This document shows positions 1-11,909 of a DNA stretch of 64,000 bases, in pieces. The notes beneath the pieces were generated by a model, which had not been told where the DNA came from, ran no database searches, and saw only the letters and a list, made by a program, of their open reading frames with translations. The position numbers were made by a program, and so were the translations under genes. The stretch covers positions 35,902,952 to 35,966,951 of the forward strand of contig JADWOT020000001.1 in the NCBI GenBank assembly GCA_036345935.2. Direction: 5' to 3'. This DNA comes from Taenia hydatigena (taxonomy: Eukaryota > Platyhelminthes > Cestoda > Cyclophyllidea > Taeniidae). Every line of letters begins with the position of its first letter. Position 1 is the stretch's first letter.

Positions 1-1496
1 AGAGTAGAAGTCGACATCATTACCCACGCGCAGCACGAGGGTGGACATCCGTGGATTCCCAGAATGCAAAGGAGTGGTGGAAGAAAAGCTGACTGGTGGT
101 GGTGTGGTGCGAGCCACACGAGAATGCGGTACTTGCAAAGGTCTCGCCTAACAGATAAGAAGCGCTGTAGGTAAGTGTGGTTAAGCGTATATGACGTTGT
201 CTTGCCACTTCCTTGCATGTGAATGCTCCACAAACCATGGAATAATTGCCTAGAGGAAAGGGTGCTGTTAAATAGAATCGCAGTGGTTGCACTGCCTTAA
301 CTTTGGCTAGTACACAAACTCAAACTGTCCACTGTGGTGGCACCTGCCTTTTAGCAAGCTAATCGGCTTTGAGGATGTCTTCTACTGATTCCTTGCATGC
401 AGTGCGCACCCAAGCTGCAGGCGTGCACGAAGTTGAGGGTCGGCAACTCTACGTCCTTCTGTTTCATGGCAGTTCATTGATTTCAAATGAAAGTAGATTA
501 CCTGTACCTGTGTTTCCCAGGAAGGAAATGAGGTGGTCAGGGAGGACAGTGGGCATATTGCCAGCTCTGCAGCAGGCGACGAGCTATATGGTGGAAATAA
601 ATACATGTATACCCTCTAATTATGTCAGCACCTTCATGTCTGGCAGATTAAAATTCCAATCAAAATGCATGGTTAAGCTTATTCGCTCCTTACGCACTTC
701 CTTTTATAGGGCTGATGTTGGAGTCAGGGTATTGGGCTCTGTTCAACACTCTACCCTGCTACCACCTTGTGGATCCAAAGCGCTAGATTTGTTATCACGC
801 ATGCTCTACTAATACTTGAGCTGAATCTGTACATGCATTTGTATTTCCCCTCCCAAGGCTTGATTACACATTATTGCACATTTTCATTTCTGCAGGGATT
901 ATGCTCATGCTTACCTGAGTCAGATTGGGACACGACTAGCTCTGAGCGCAACACAAATGCAAGGAATTATTCAAATGGCTTCATTTTTCACCCTTATTTT
1001 CCTTAGCTCCAGCATCGGGTACTGGGAGAAGGTCGAGGCATGGAATGTGGCTTCGACAGAGACTATTGGAAATCACTCCAGATTAAGCCATTCACAACAA
1101 ATTTCTCCCTTGTTGCCCTTTGGGTGCAGGATGTAGCAAACGATTTTGCATAATTCAGCATTAAAAGTCATCGCTAGAGACTTACAAATGAAATCGCCAT
1201 TAAACAGGATTGTTTACTAACCTAAAAATGATCCGATGGCTGTAGACGTGGACGGAAACCCAGATCCCGTTCAATTAACCAGCCATTAGTAATAGATCAG
1301 CTTAGATATTTATGTGCTTAACTGCGGCGAATGTGCTAAACGATGTAATGAAATTGAGCGCTCACCCATAAGCTTTTTTACCATTAGGAAGGCAATGTGC
1401 CTCGGCAACTCTAAGGCTCACCACACGGCTAAGATGCTAGCAGGCGCGATCTGATAGGGTGTGAATGATTCCCACAATATCTGTTATCATGGACAA
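1..1496. other. Gene-poor stretch, no supported gene
   Basis: Nothing here is recognised. The longest frame with an ATG runs on the plus strand from 375 to 812 (145 codons). It has no signal peptide, membrane segment, family motif or second copy in the window, and its length alone is compatible with chance. Similar to the other single-copy parts of the window, it probably serves as intergenic DNA upstream of the peptide gene at 1641. Confidence 0.5.
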
Positions 1497-1514
1497 TATT
1501 AATGCATCATCATA

Positions 1515-1640
1515 ACCACCCACACGTATGAACAGCGGTTTTGGAAGGCAAACAAATGGCTGACCGAGCGTATAAAAGCGGGATGTAGGCGTGTCCAACA
1601 TGCTCGTGTGTGATCGCTGCTAACACTACAGATCTGCAGC
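1515..1640 (+). promoter_or_regulatory. Core promoter of the first cationic peptide gene
   Basis: A TATA box (TATAAAAG) lies at 1571-1578, 70 bases before the ATG at 1641. An upstream element reading ACCACCCACACGTATGAACA lies at 1515-1534. The promoter of the paralogous gene at 50095 carries the same two parts: TATAAAT at 50024 and the related element at 49968. The element-to-TATA distance is 56 bases in both and the TATA-to-ATG distance 70 versus 71. The element joins a CACCC-type core to a GTAAACA-like end (GTATGAACA here), reminiscent of KLF/GLI and forkhead sites; the factor names are inference. Confidence 0.75.
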
Positions 1641-2030
1641 ATGAAATTACATTCAAGCCTGGTCTGCCTCCTTCTCCTCCTTGTTTTAGCCCTACATCTC
1701 GTCTCCGCTGCCGTGGTTCCAGATGGAGAAGTGGCCCGAAAATTGGAAGCGGATCTATTTGAGATGTCCACCCCTTTAGAAGACGGTGAATTGACGGAGA
1801 GGAACGAGGAGGACGTAGAGAAGGCAGAGGGACTGACCGAAAAACTCACTGAATCTGTTAGACGGAGGGATGTGCTTGTACCAGCTGGATGGCGTCGCTT
1901 CCGACGGAGGATCAGTCGTGCATTTCGAAGGGTCGGTGATGGTATTCGAAGAGTCTTTAGAGGACCTTGGAATATCTGCTTCCCCAATTGTGGAAACAAA
2001 GTTCGAAGACCAGGTCAGTGGAATGCCTAA
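1641..2030 (+). CDS. Precursor of a secreted cationic amphipathic peptide (copy 1)
   Basis: This single-exon frame encodes 129 residues. Residues 1-23 form a signal peptide with a Leu-rich core, cleavable after VSA or SAA. Residues 24-73 are an acidic propiece rich in Glu and Asp. RRR at 74-76 is a likely proprotein-convertase site. From residue 77 comes a strongly basic segment: DVLVPAG, then a helix with W84, F87, I91, F95, V98, I102, V105 and F106 spaced 3-4 apart and eleven Arg between. The tail has a CFPNC loop (C113, C117) that could close by a disulfide. The start is fixed by the paralog at 50095 and the TATA box 70 bases upstream. The layout is that of host-defence or cytolytic peptide precursors; the propiece is not cathelin-like and no named family is recognised. 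Secretion and cleavage are well supported, membrane or immune action is inferred. A GTCAGT near the end (2014-2019) could be a splice donor giving another tail. Confidence 0.85.
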   Translation: MKLHSSLVCLLLLLVLALHLVSAAVVPDGEVARKLEADLFEMSTPLEDGELTERNEEDVEKAEGLTEKLTESVRRRDVLVPAGWRRFRRRISRAFRRVGDGIRRVFRGPWNICFPNCGNKVRRPGQWNA

Positions 2031-4852
2031 ATGCCTGCGGATGGCTTAAATCTGTGGTTGCATTTCGCTAGGTTTTACTGTGTGTGAAGGCAATCGAATT
2101 GTGCTCTGTGATGGAATTCGAGCTGTCGAAATACACATGCACATATTTATCTACATATTTGACTTGTTGTCATTTGTGAACTACGCGTGTGTTATTTCTC
2201 GAGTGAGGTTTGGAAGGCATTTGATGATAACCTAAACAAATGGTTGATTGGCTTGCCTTAAATCTCTGCTAGGGCGCAGAACTCAAGATTGTCAAAATAT
2301 CTGGAGCCAAATAGCATCAATTTGGTACTTCTATTTGCTGACAGCTTTGGCAGGTGGTGACGTCCACCTCTTTAAGCGCTAAGAATCACTAAAGGCAACA
2401 ACATACAAACGAATGTTTAAGAGGCTGTAGTATGAACGCATAAAGTGGTTAGTAGAACATCAGCGCAGGTGTGCTATGCGCGAGGGTTATCCACACCAGA
2501 AAATCGCACCGCAGCAGGTAAAATGTAGTGCGCACTTTGTTTACATGAAGGATGTTTACAGTGCTTGAATTGATCATGCCGCACCCTCGTAAAGATGAGT
2601 GACTTGATGGGTAATATATACAAAGAATGCGGCTAAACTGGTCCAATCGAAAATTAAATTATTAAGTAGTTTGGAAATGTGAAGTGGTTTGAGGCGTCTC
2701 TGGAGTCTAAAAAAGACAAAGCATAATTGCAGATTCCTCCTTCCCGCTAGAAAGCCCCATTTCTGCCGCTCTCCTTGGCCATCCTCTTACATCAGCCATT
2801 ACGATGCAAGCGATGCCGCACGAAAGCAACCATGGATCAGTCGTATAAATAATCGCGATTCCGTGTAACTGAGACAACATCCGACTGCCCTGCCACTGAT
2901 TCCACTTAGCGATTTCACTCTGTCCAAAGCTAACTCCGTTTAAGAACTGTGTTGCAGCAGAGTGTACACTAGTCCACAATCAAGCCAATATGACAAGGGA
3001 CGGGACTTGTCATTGACTTGTGGACGCAGGGCTCCGATTCCATTTCTCCTTGTTACCACATTTTTACTTCAACGCCTCTCAACCACACTTGTCTAAGTCT
3101 ATTGCATTCAGTAGAGAAAAGAAGGGGTTATTGCTACTTCTGGTGGTTCACGGCCAGTGTCGCTTCAGTTGCTAGTAGCTTTCCTACAGGCCATATTAAT
3201 GGGATAGTAGCCAAAGTGGGAAGCCATTTTAAACTACATTAGCCTGACAAAGTTACCAATGCTCTGCTCTCTTGATTAAGGTCTACAGACCAGATACTGA
3301 TTTTAGGGTAGATATCCATTGAAGTTGGGCTCTCCACCTGCTTTTACCAATGCAGGGCACTAAGACCTCCCCGAGGACCAAAGTGGGCATTACAATTGGG
3401 CAAAATATGTGTTGTCAATGTGCAAAAGAGCTCAAAGGCTGCAAACCATATGGTATGAGTATAATGCCGAAGCCATTAGGTGACTTGGCACAGTGTGTGG
3501 AGTTGATGGTATGGGGGTGGGAGTTGAAAATGGCCACAGGCAGAAGCAACTTGGATGTGGTGGCAGCCAGCGGCTGCCAATTAATCTGTTTTACAGAAAC
3601 AAATGTGGAGGAATCAATCAAAGCGACAGGCTAAACTAAAGAAAACACCAATGCTTGTCACCAATTGCATGAACACAACCCAGCAGTGGCATATTTGTTT
3701 CGCCCGGCATCGAGGAGGTTCAAGTGAGCAAAGTCGCTACAAAGAATGGTCTACCCGTATTCATTGGCATGTGCCTATGGCAAGCACATATAACTGTTGA
3801 AATAACGCTATGGTAAGCAGTTGAACAATTTACTTTGCCAGTCGGACTTTGGCCGTTACATACGCGAAATTTCCCACGCAACGATGGCACTCGGCTCATT
3901 TCCATGCATAGCAAATGCCTAGACATCTGAATTCTATCCGCATTCCAGTGTGCAGAAGGGCTAAATGAATTAGACTATCGTCACTGGTGTTGCCATCAGT
4001 CATTCGCCCATCGTGGCCGTCCCAAGCATGCCCAGACATAATGAAGGAAAATTCTAGACAGAAAAGAGAACTATACGGGCAAAATATCAAGTCCATCATT
4101 TCATCTCGCTGAGAGATGGCAAAGAAGAAATGCGATTTCACGATCTTCAATCATGGTACTACACCATTCTACAGAGGCAGGGTCTGCATACCCAACTTTA
4201 ATACACTGAGCTGACTTGTCCATGATCCTCACCGAGAAATCCGGGTTGACTCCGTGTTACGCAGCGTAATAAGCGCTCATGTGAACCACCTTCTTATCGT
4301 TAGATTATTTTCAAGTCGGTTTTATGCCATTGTAGCTCATCGCGCAACTCCTAAGACGAAAGCGGATGCCCACTAACATGATACCATAATGGTCGCTGAA
4401 TATAAGTTAATCTACCCTGTATCTTTTGGAATCCACTTATTTAACACGATCCAACGGCAGACGAAGAAGTGATTTTCGAAAGGCTAAGTGAGTTTTTCGC
4501 AGTAATCTAATCGAAAAGCAGACTGGAGAAAGTGCACGTGCGCCATGTGCCTATGGGGCATAATGATACATTTGTTTACCTCTCTAAAATCACCGTTTAG
4601 GTAATTGAGTAAATCTTAAGTGCAGAGATGCTGAGAAAATTAATAATGCTGGCATCGTTTGGTGCACCTTTGCACTGACAAATTCGTAAGCTCAGCACTA
4701 TCCTGGTACTGAACATAATTGGAATGTGTTACAGTAATAGACTGGTGTATAGCACAGTGAAGAGCGCCTTAAAGTCTTGTTTAAGTACCATTCCTTTTAA
4801 AAGCAAGAATAAGCATATTTTTCAAAACACCTACTTTAAATATTTTTAATTA
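2031..4852. other. Single-copy intergenic stretch, nothing recognised
   Basis: No coding frame with a recognisable domain, signal peptide or paralog is seen on either strand. No AATAAA lies within 600 bases of the peptide stop at 2030; an ATTAAA variant occurs near 2654 but is far for a 3' end. The frames of 60-94 codons found here lack any support. Confidence 0.5.
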
Positions 4853-5041
4853 GCTGATGGAAACATGAGACGCTTTGTAAATCGCTTCAAAGACGTTTGG
4901 AGACCAACAGAAACGGTCAATGGCCACTGCAATTTTGCAACAATTTTGGGAGGCTTTAGATTTCACAGGCATATTTTAATGCATCCACCGTTCAGACTCA
5001 TATTGGAACTCCCTCACATCAACCATAGTTGCTGCATCAAC
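4853..5041 (+). repeat. Diverged direct duplicate of 47378-47585
   Basis: The segment starts GCTGATGGAAACATGAGACG and matches GCTGATGGAGATAAGAGACG at 47378 in the same orientation, with shared blocks continuing (TTCAAAGAC, TTAGATTT, GTTCAGAC.CATA). The match is old and interrupted by small indels. Each copy lies about 3 kb from an intact cationic peptide gene, which suggests that a larger block carrying the peptide gene was duplicated and rearranged. No conserved reading frame is evident. Confidence 0.6.
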
Positions 5042-5086
5042 ATTCATTCACAAGAATAGGTAGCTAACAACAAACATGCTGGTTTT

Positions 5087-5323
5087 ATGTGCAGCACTAT
5101 GTGGTTCGTGTTGTGTTTCCAATGCCTGATCCTCACCAGCTGCCTATCCTTTCTGCTTTTATTCCAAGTCGCAAACTTAGAAAGTGCAAGATCTGCATAC
5201 GCTTGGATCCGGGCCATCCCTAATAACCCCAACAGAGGAAACTGGAGACGAAAGAACTATTTAGAGCTCGGCAATACCCAGATGGCACTTCTTCCTATTT
5301 GGCGGTCTTCACAGAATCAGTGA
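5087..5323 (+). CDS. Candidate small secreted protein, unrecognised
   Basis: A 78-codon frame opens with MCSTM; an inner ATG at 5099 gives a 74-residue protein. After the second Met comes a long hydrophobic run (WFVLCFQCLILTSC, then LSFLLLFQV), which would work as a signal peptide, followed by a polar segment with a basic RRK at roughly residues 55-58. That is the layout of a short secreted peptide, but there is no paralog, no promoter element and no known motif. The pyrimidine-rich stretch ending in CAAACTTAG (to about 5180) could equally be a splice acceptor, in which case only the downstream half would be an exon. Reported as a lead only. Confidence 0.28.
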   Translation: MCSTMWFVLCFQCLILTSCLSFLLLFQVANLESARSAYAWIRAIPNNPNRGNWRRKNYLELGNTQMALLPIWRSSQNQ

Positions 5324-5751
5324 TTTACATCCCCCATTTGACTCGGTGATTGTAGGACGTGAATATGAATATGACTTATGTCGTAAAATATCTTTTACAG
5401 ACTATGCTTTACGCAGTATTTTATTTTCGAGTCTCTTCTGAGTCCTTTGCACCTTTTGTCGTGTCGCCTAACCAATAGCCCTTAAGGGGTGGGATGTTGC
5501 CAGCTAAGTCAAAATGGGTTAGCTCTCTTCTCTTTGATGCATGCACAACCACACCATTGGATAGTATACAAGACACTAGCACCCAACCAGGCCCTTCTCA
5601 TGAAGTTGGATCAGATAGAGGCATATGTCGTTGGTGTGGCTATTCAACACAGAAGTCGAATGAAGGTGTGGAGTAGACACAGAGTGACTATTACCTAGCA
5701 TTGGAATGTGTACCTAATTTGGTTCGGTGTGTAAGTTAGGTGCTCCTCATC

Positions 5752-5934
5752 ATGCTTCCATGTCTTCTTTTCTTCGTGTTGTATTTGCAAGCCATGCAGG
5801 ACTACACGTGCCTGATTCTGCACCTATTCACTGCGGGCAATATTGTGCCTCACGTTCTAAACGGCAGTAGACTGCTGAGTTATTGCAAGTATCTACTGCA
5901 GAATTGTACCCGCTCCTTATTCGGCAGTGTATAG
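5752..5934 (+). CDS. Candidate short hydrophobic-start protein with nearby poly(A) signal
   Basis: The frame from ATG 5752 encodes 60 residues: a hydrophobic leader (MLPCLLFFVLYLQAM) and a tail with four Cys and one N-glycosylation-like NCT. The stop at 5932-5934 is followed 30 bases later by AATAAA (5964-5969), a spacing suitable for a messenger 3' end. The frame is open a few codons upstream, and GTAAGTTAG just before could be part of a splice site. No homology is recognised and the length is within chance, so this is weakly held. Confidence 0.25.
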   Translation: MLPCLLFFVLYLQAMQDYTCLILHLFTAGNIVPHVLNGSRLLSYCKYLLQNCTRSLFGSV

Positions 5935-5963
5935 CAGATGCACATGGCTCCAAGGCAGCGAGC

Positions 5964-5969
5964 AATAAA
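5964..5969 (+). terminator. AATAAA polyadenylation-type signal
   Basis: This exact AATAAA follows the stop codon of the short frame 5752-5934 by 30 bases. It supports that frame only if the frame is transcribed; by itself the hexamer is common by chance. Confidence 0.3.
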
Positions 5970-7932
5970 GGAAGGCTCTTTAGTAGACATTTGCTAAGCA
6001 AAGCGATTGTAGCTGTCGATGGGACCATCACCTTGCCATATGCGTAAACATCAATGACAATCCGAGCGCCACTAAACACGGAGCCAAGCTTTAACCTGGT
6101 ATCCAGGACATGGTAAGTAGAATGCTGCTAAGTCCATTAAAGCTATGTGGAAAACATGCATCTGTGCTGCCTTTTGCCATTTGTGGCACAGTTGAAAACC
6201 AGCAAAGCTTCAAATTGACAAATATCTTTGGATGAGTGGCATTTTAGGACTAATGTGTTTAGACATTTGGAGGAAAATTAAGGAAATCGTACGCTGATAA
6301 TGCCATTCACGATGCTGAAATCGATCATGGAGATCAGAGCAGGTTATACGTGGTAAAATATCATAAAAATTACCGCTGTTCACATAGTTGTTGACAAATA
6401 CAATGGAATCGCTTAAGTTTAAATTAGGTCCAGTGTGTCAACTTGCCAAATGACTTTGCTGTTCGATTACAAATGATGCGGTTAATTGGCACAAGCACAA
6501 CTGCCAATTATTCCATGACAAACACTAAGCGCGTGCATAATAGTTGGACGAAAACGGGTTTACAGTGCCAAAGTGTTTAAAAGCGCAGAAAATTAAGGAG
6601 GGGTTTAACGCACACAGGGTAGAAGCGATTTGAAGTAATATGACAGCGTTGCCATGAGAAAGTGAGATACAGAGATGCATTTATTTGAGTTACGAATTGA
6701 CTCTCGTTTGGTCAAATGCAAATGTCTATTTTGGCTAATTTAGATCCTAGGTTGCAACAAACAGTGGCTAATCAAGAGGCACATTACAATCGTTTAAATG
6801 TGCAAAAGGTCAATTTTACCAAGGCACTATGCGATTGTTATTGCAATCAACAAGCTGGAAAATCAGCCCGCGGCTGAATAAACCGCCTAGTAAGATGCTG
6901 AGTAACTTATTTCTAATACGTGCATTTAGAAATAAAAAGACTCAAGTGATTAAAATAGTGATCAAATGTGGGGTAGTAGGAGGAGGTGAGCGTACGTTCG
7001 TCTTATTGGCAGGGACTACTCCAATATTTTTCAAGGGCCACGTGGCAGCTCTTGAGGTGTACACTAATGGAGCTTGAGTGCAATGGAAGTAATGCTAAAA
7101 CGCAGTGGTTAATCAGTACGATTGAGAAGAGTTTAAGTACAACGCTCGTCCTGGCTCCATGTGCTCAAAATGCATTTCACTAAGCGTAATTCAACAATGC
7201 ATACCTATTAACTAACAGTAGCACAATCACATAGGTCTTCGTGTGCTCGTAGTTGAATGAGTATTGGGCCAGAATGGTTTCCCACCGACTTGAGACCTGG
7301 TTTGCCTTTAAGGAGACAGACATTACAAGACCTCTTCTATTACGGTATCAACACTCTTTCAAAAATGGAGGAAGATTGAACAAGAAAAGGAAGCAGAAAT
7401 GAGGAAATGAAGTAGAAGCATACCTTAGCAATGAGCTTCAGACAATAGTGGCTCAATCACTTTTGGCATGATTTGTGCCCACTCCTCACCCAGATTTCTT
7501 AAAGCTGAATGGATTTCCTAATGAAACACATTTGCCACAACCATGAAATTACCATATTTGGATAAGAGACAGATTTTCAAGCACAAAGGCTCTAAGCGCT
7601 CTGTTCATGCATCGCATCTGCGCAGTATGGATAGATTCGGTTTGGTTTTAGCAAGGTACTGAAGAAGATGAACGTCACCTCGCCCTACTGGTGTAGGGTT
7701 TTTCTTGACAAAACACTCCAAAAATTGAACAGTTATCGTTCGAAAATGCGCTGAATAGGAGGAAGCATGAAATAAGTTGGTTTGTCATTTGAAGTGAGGC
7801 ATTGTCAAAAAAGTAACCTTACATGCGACTGAGCACTTTTGAAAGCGTCGTCTCTTCCATTGGGAGACCTAGCTTCAAGCAAACCTATTTTCATTCCTTA
7901 AAAGCACTTGCCATTGGAAATTTCACTCATTC
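5970..7932. other. Single-copy intergenic stretch, nothing recognised
   Basis: No supported gene. A frame at 6829-7077 has a Lys-rich middle and no motif. No internal repeats were noticed. Confidence 0.5.
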
Positions 7933-8031
7933 GAACAAATGTGCTAAGAAAATTGGAAAGCGGGTGAAAGACAGGTGATGAGATTACTTGGACCATACAC
8001 ATTATGGAAGTGAGTTAACTAAGTTATTAGA
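7933..8031 (+). repeat. About 100-bp direct repeat, copy 1
   Basis: The block starting GAACAAATGTGCTAAGAAAA and ending GTTATTAGA recurs at 9535-9633 in the same orientation with only a handful of differences, although the flanks are unrelated. It is short and has no obvious terminal inverted repeats, so it could be a small interspersed element or a local copying event. No coding capacity is seen. Confidence 0.8.
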
Positions 8032-9534
8032 ACAGTTTTTCACATATTTGCCCAGAACCCTTTGTTAATCTGTCAGATCCAGCCAAATTTCCAATTGTAG
8101 TCGCTAATTCACTGTTGCATAAGCCAGGAGCAATCGATGTCTCTGGGTCGCAATTAATAATAACCGACCAAATAAGAGACAATTACTTAGAAGGTGTGGT
8201 AATATATCAAGAACCGTCACGCACATTATTTGGTCTTGAGCTACTTGACTCTATGCGAATGCGATAAGTCCTTTAAGCATAATCACGAGCGGAAGTAGTT
8301 CGGAATGGTTGCATACACTTTATTTCGTTTCCATTGGCATAAGTTATCGAGTCAACCTCACACATGATGCAAAGCGCAAGTAAGGAAATTCCAACGACAT
8401 TTGGCTGTGAAGAATCAAAGCAAGAATGAGTAAAATTTAGCCAAGAAAATACGGCGTGTGTGTGGAATCTGCGATTTGGTAGATGCTTTCCAGGATTCGT
8501 TTTTATCATCTCAAGGCCACACAAGGCTCTGCATTGCAAACTGTTGCTAAAATGAATTGTGCGGATCTCATATCTTTTCACCGCAGTTCTCTAGCAACAC
8601 TTCTAAAGCGAGAATGTAACTCTTAAGGACACGACCTTCTGTCGGCTTGAGTCTCGCGTCAGAAAGGCTACAAATTAAGTTAGTTGATTATTTCTGCTGG
8701 CTACTAATTCTAGACAGCCCTTTGTAGCTACCTAAAATTTAATGCAAAAACCACATCCACTTGTTCGCATACTCCTAGCAGGCCACAATGCACGCCCTTT
8801 AGAAGGTTTTGTGAAATAGAGCGACGTCTTTGGGATCGATCATTTGCGCTAGCAAAACAGGAAGGTGCGGTCTTGATGTCAATGCGGCCTTGATAAGATC
8901 AAAAATGCCATGGCAGTGGATCCGAATACAGTGCAAAACCGTCCAAAGCACGGGATATTTTGGTAGCAGTTGCACTTAAACACAGCCATCCCTCGAAGGG
9001 ACAAAAGCCACCAGTGCCAGCACAAAGTAAGCTATGGAGGCAAGGACCAGTGGCAAATCTATCGAAGGTAGTTTTTTGAGAGAATTCGGTTCAAAAATGC
9101 GGAACTTTGGAGCAAACTTTGCTTCAAAGCGCTGCATTCCTTCAGTCGTGTTTATTTATGGAACTGCCAAAAATGTTGGAAAAATCAACAAAAGGAATAA
9201 AACAAATAATTAAATTATGAATGTGAAGGGATTGGTTGTACGGAATATGAGTTGGAATTGGTTAAGTTGCTTTTGCCAGACGATAGAATTTACGGTGGGA
9301 GTGATGTATAAGTTGGTTGGAAAGACCGAGTGGAGATGTGGAGGAGTGGCGCGATCGGATTTGTGGGAGTCGCGCTGACGCGATATTGCGCAGCGAATTT
9401 GAGACAGAGGGACTAAACCAAAACTCAACGCGTTCCTAATGCGAGATCGCAGAGTGGTAAAGCCTATGATTAGACGAGCATGTTTAATTTTGTGAAGCTG
9501 GTTGCGATTAAATGTGGATAGAAAGCGCTGCGGT
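8032..9534. other. Intergenic stretch between two direct repeats
   Basis: No gene is supported. The longest minus-strand frame (8273-8581, 102 codons) has no recognisable feature and no copy elsewhere. Confidence 0.5.
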
Positions 9535-9633
9535 GAACAAATGTGCTAAGAAAATTGGAAAGCGGGTGAATGACAGGTGATGAGATTACTTGGACCACAC
9601 ACATGATAGAAGTGAATTAACTGAGTTATTAGA
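9535..9633 (+). repeat. About 100-bp direct repeat, copy 2
   Basis: Partner of 7933-8031. Differences are scattered substitutions (for example AAAGACAGG versus AATGACAGG), so the two copies are recent relative to most other duplications in the window. Confidence 0.8.
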
Positions 9634-11054
9634 CTAAGCTAGCATGGTATTTTAAAGTTGCTACGCTTTTGCGCAACTTTTGGGAAATAGGAAGACTTCC
9701 ATGCTACAGCTATAGCACCTAGGGCTGGCAGAGCGGAGGCTAATGCATTATGCCTTGGTCGAAAGCGCCTATTCTCTGGACTGAGTAATAAGTTTGTGAT
9801 TCCGGAGAGAACAGTTTCAATTTTTTTCGAAGGCCAAAAGAACACATTGGGTCTGGCTAATAATGTTGGAGGTAGTAGCAATATAGTGAACTCTGTATTG
9901 GCAAGTACGAACGCCATTTAGGCTGGCACCATTATTGGCGATGAGTGACGCAGTCTAATAACATGTTTTCCTCGGTCGTCGTTGCTATTTTTCGCAATCA
10001 GGAAGTGAGGCACTGTTAACCACATCTGAATTCCATGTCACTGGTTGTGGTGATTGCAGTGAAATTTAATGAATATTAAGACACGGCTTTAAATTATTTT
10101 TCCAGTGAATGCGAGATTGCACTATAAAGCAGTCTATAGGCTAGTTTCGGTGCCCAAAACACAATGCTAAATGCAGCTGTCCATACGCTTGCCAACGCCA
10201 CCACCACTTCCAGTAGCGTTACTGAGCGCAATACATTTGCATTCGCAACGCAGCTTAACAAAAATGATAATCATAATGCATAGGTTAAGCCTTAGATCAT
10301 ACAGCATACAACTAATTAAGGCATGTACTATGAATTTAACAAGGCTCCTGTTTGCTCATTAGCTGTCTCCTTTATACAAATGCACGATTAAATTTTATGC
10401 GCTGTTGTTGTCATTCTATTTGTTGACTACATAGCTTGTCGTGTGAGGAGCAGTCGATTTGAAAGGGGAGCACTATTATTAGCATATGTTATTTTATGGC
10501 TCACCTTTTTCCATGACTTCGTCATGCACTTTGAGTTAATGGGCGTTACCGTTTAGGCAATTTAGTTTCTATTGTTAATAAATTTGGCTTAAGAGGACCA
10601 TCATGGAAGTGTGCGACAGGCTTGGCTGTGATGGCAACTTCTCAAGCTGTTTGACCCTACCTGCCTAAGATAACGACAAATGTAAAGGAGTTGTTGAAAA
10701 TTCCAAGTTTCCACATATTAGAATGGACCTGATTTGACTCATCAGATTCGTAAGCGTAAGGGCCTTGCCACTATTGCAATCTTAGTTCTCCCTAGCAAAA
10801 TAACTTGTGTAACGTTCGACGTTGGCAAGTTTGTGAATGGTCACCGAAGAGACTGTCAGCCCCACATTGCTACAGCGCGACAAAGACTCATTCCTCCATC
10901 CCCGGAGGTCTGGCATCTGCAATGGTCAAAAGTGACATTGCAGTGGAAGGAATTGCAACAGTTATGCCTCTCACTGAAGCGAAGAGCTTGGTCTTTAAGA
11001 AGCATCTGCGACTTGCCTGCGGGTATGAATTCCTCCTGATAACAACACTGAAAC
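9634..11054. other. Intergenic stretch, nothing recognised
   Basis: No supported gene or repeat. The long frame that begins here and runs into the next duplicated block was examined and judged non-coding (see the rejected list). Confidence 0.5.
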
Positions 11055-11909
11055 CCCATCCGTCATTCGCGGTCTGGCTACTTTCTTGTCACCTTGTTAT
11101 GTGGGTAAAATGTGGTCTCAAGGTGGTCAGTTTCGCCAATCTAGATGTGAGGACATCAAGATTAGTCAGTTGTACTTCTATGCAGGTGATAACATGTCTC
11201 TTGACGACTACTAGACCAGCCGCTCGATGGGATGGTCATGGCTCCGACGAAATCATATTGGATGTGACTGTGGCTACATGTTGACCAGGTAGTGCCAACA
11301 CACTTCCCTCCTTACTCGCTGGCGATTTCGCATTACTTTCTGCCTAATTTTGTTCAAATGAAGGCTGAATAGAGATGTTTGGTGCTTCATCGGGCTCTAT
11401 ATGAATGAGCAACATGCTGTGAGGTAAGAAGTAAGGGGATGAGGAGAAAAGAAGCAGTCGATGGGACTGGCTCTGAAACACTTACTGCCTCCTTTTTGTG
11501 CTTATTCAATTAAGTTCCACCATCTTCCACAAATTTTAAGGGTTGGTTTAACCTTCTTTTTTGTTCACTGTCACTGGAACACATTTGGTTGACAGAAAGT
11601 GCATTTTTGCGTCTGATTCGAGATGGCTGAAATAGAGGTGATCCATGTTACTCCTCTAATTCTCCCCCTAATGTAAAAACAGTCTTGAGTAGGTGCAACA
11701 CTTAATTAACTGGACTTGTTATTCACTATTCCCTGTCTTCTCTACCGACCGATGTCAACTTAGCTTCTAGGCTGCTCTGCACCAGATGGAAGACCTTTCA
11801 ACAGAACTCTTAAGCAGCATCAGCACAAATACTGCAACATGGCAAGGCGCTAGCAATATACATAAAATGCGAAGCCGTATTATTAAGTTACGTGTTTTCC
11901 TATTCCACA
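11055..11909 (+). repeat. Direct segmental duplicate of 53802-54653
   Basis: From CCATCCGTCATTCGCG onward about 850 bases match 53802-54653 in order and orientation, including the blocks AACACATTTGGTTGACAGAAA and AGTTACGTGTTTT near the end. One frame is open across part of both copies, but the substitutions between copies are mostly amino-acid changing and the second copy gains a stop, so the shared frame looks accidental. The unit is otherwise unrelated to units A and B. Confidence 0.85.

Noticed and set aside
375..812. A 145-codon ATG frame near the window start
   Set aside because: No paralog, motif, leader or splice evidence; in 64 kb of six-frame sequence one such length is not surprising.
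1641..2030. Identification of the peptide as a cathelicidin or as a helminth defence molecule
   Set aside because: The cationic helix is similar in design, but the pro-region is not cathelin and has no four-Cys pattern, and no sequence match to helminth defence molecules can be claimed. Only the design resemblance is kept.
10922..11284. A 120-codon frame (longer with a non-ATG start) that stays open in part of the duplicate at 53761-54012
   Set aside because: Between the two copies most changes alter the amino acid and few are silent, and the second copy gains a stop before the end. This is what neutral DNA would show, so the frame is taken as accidental.
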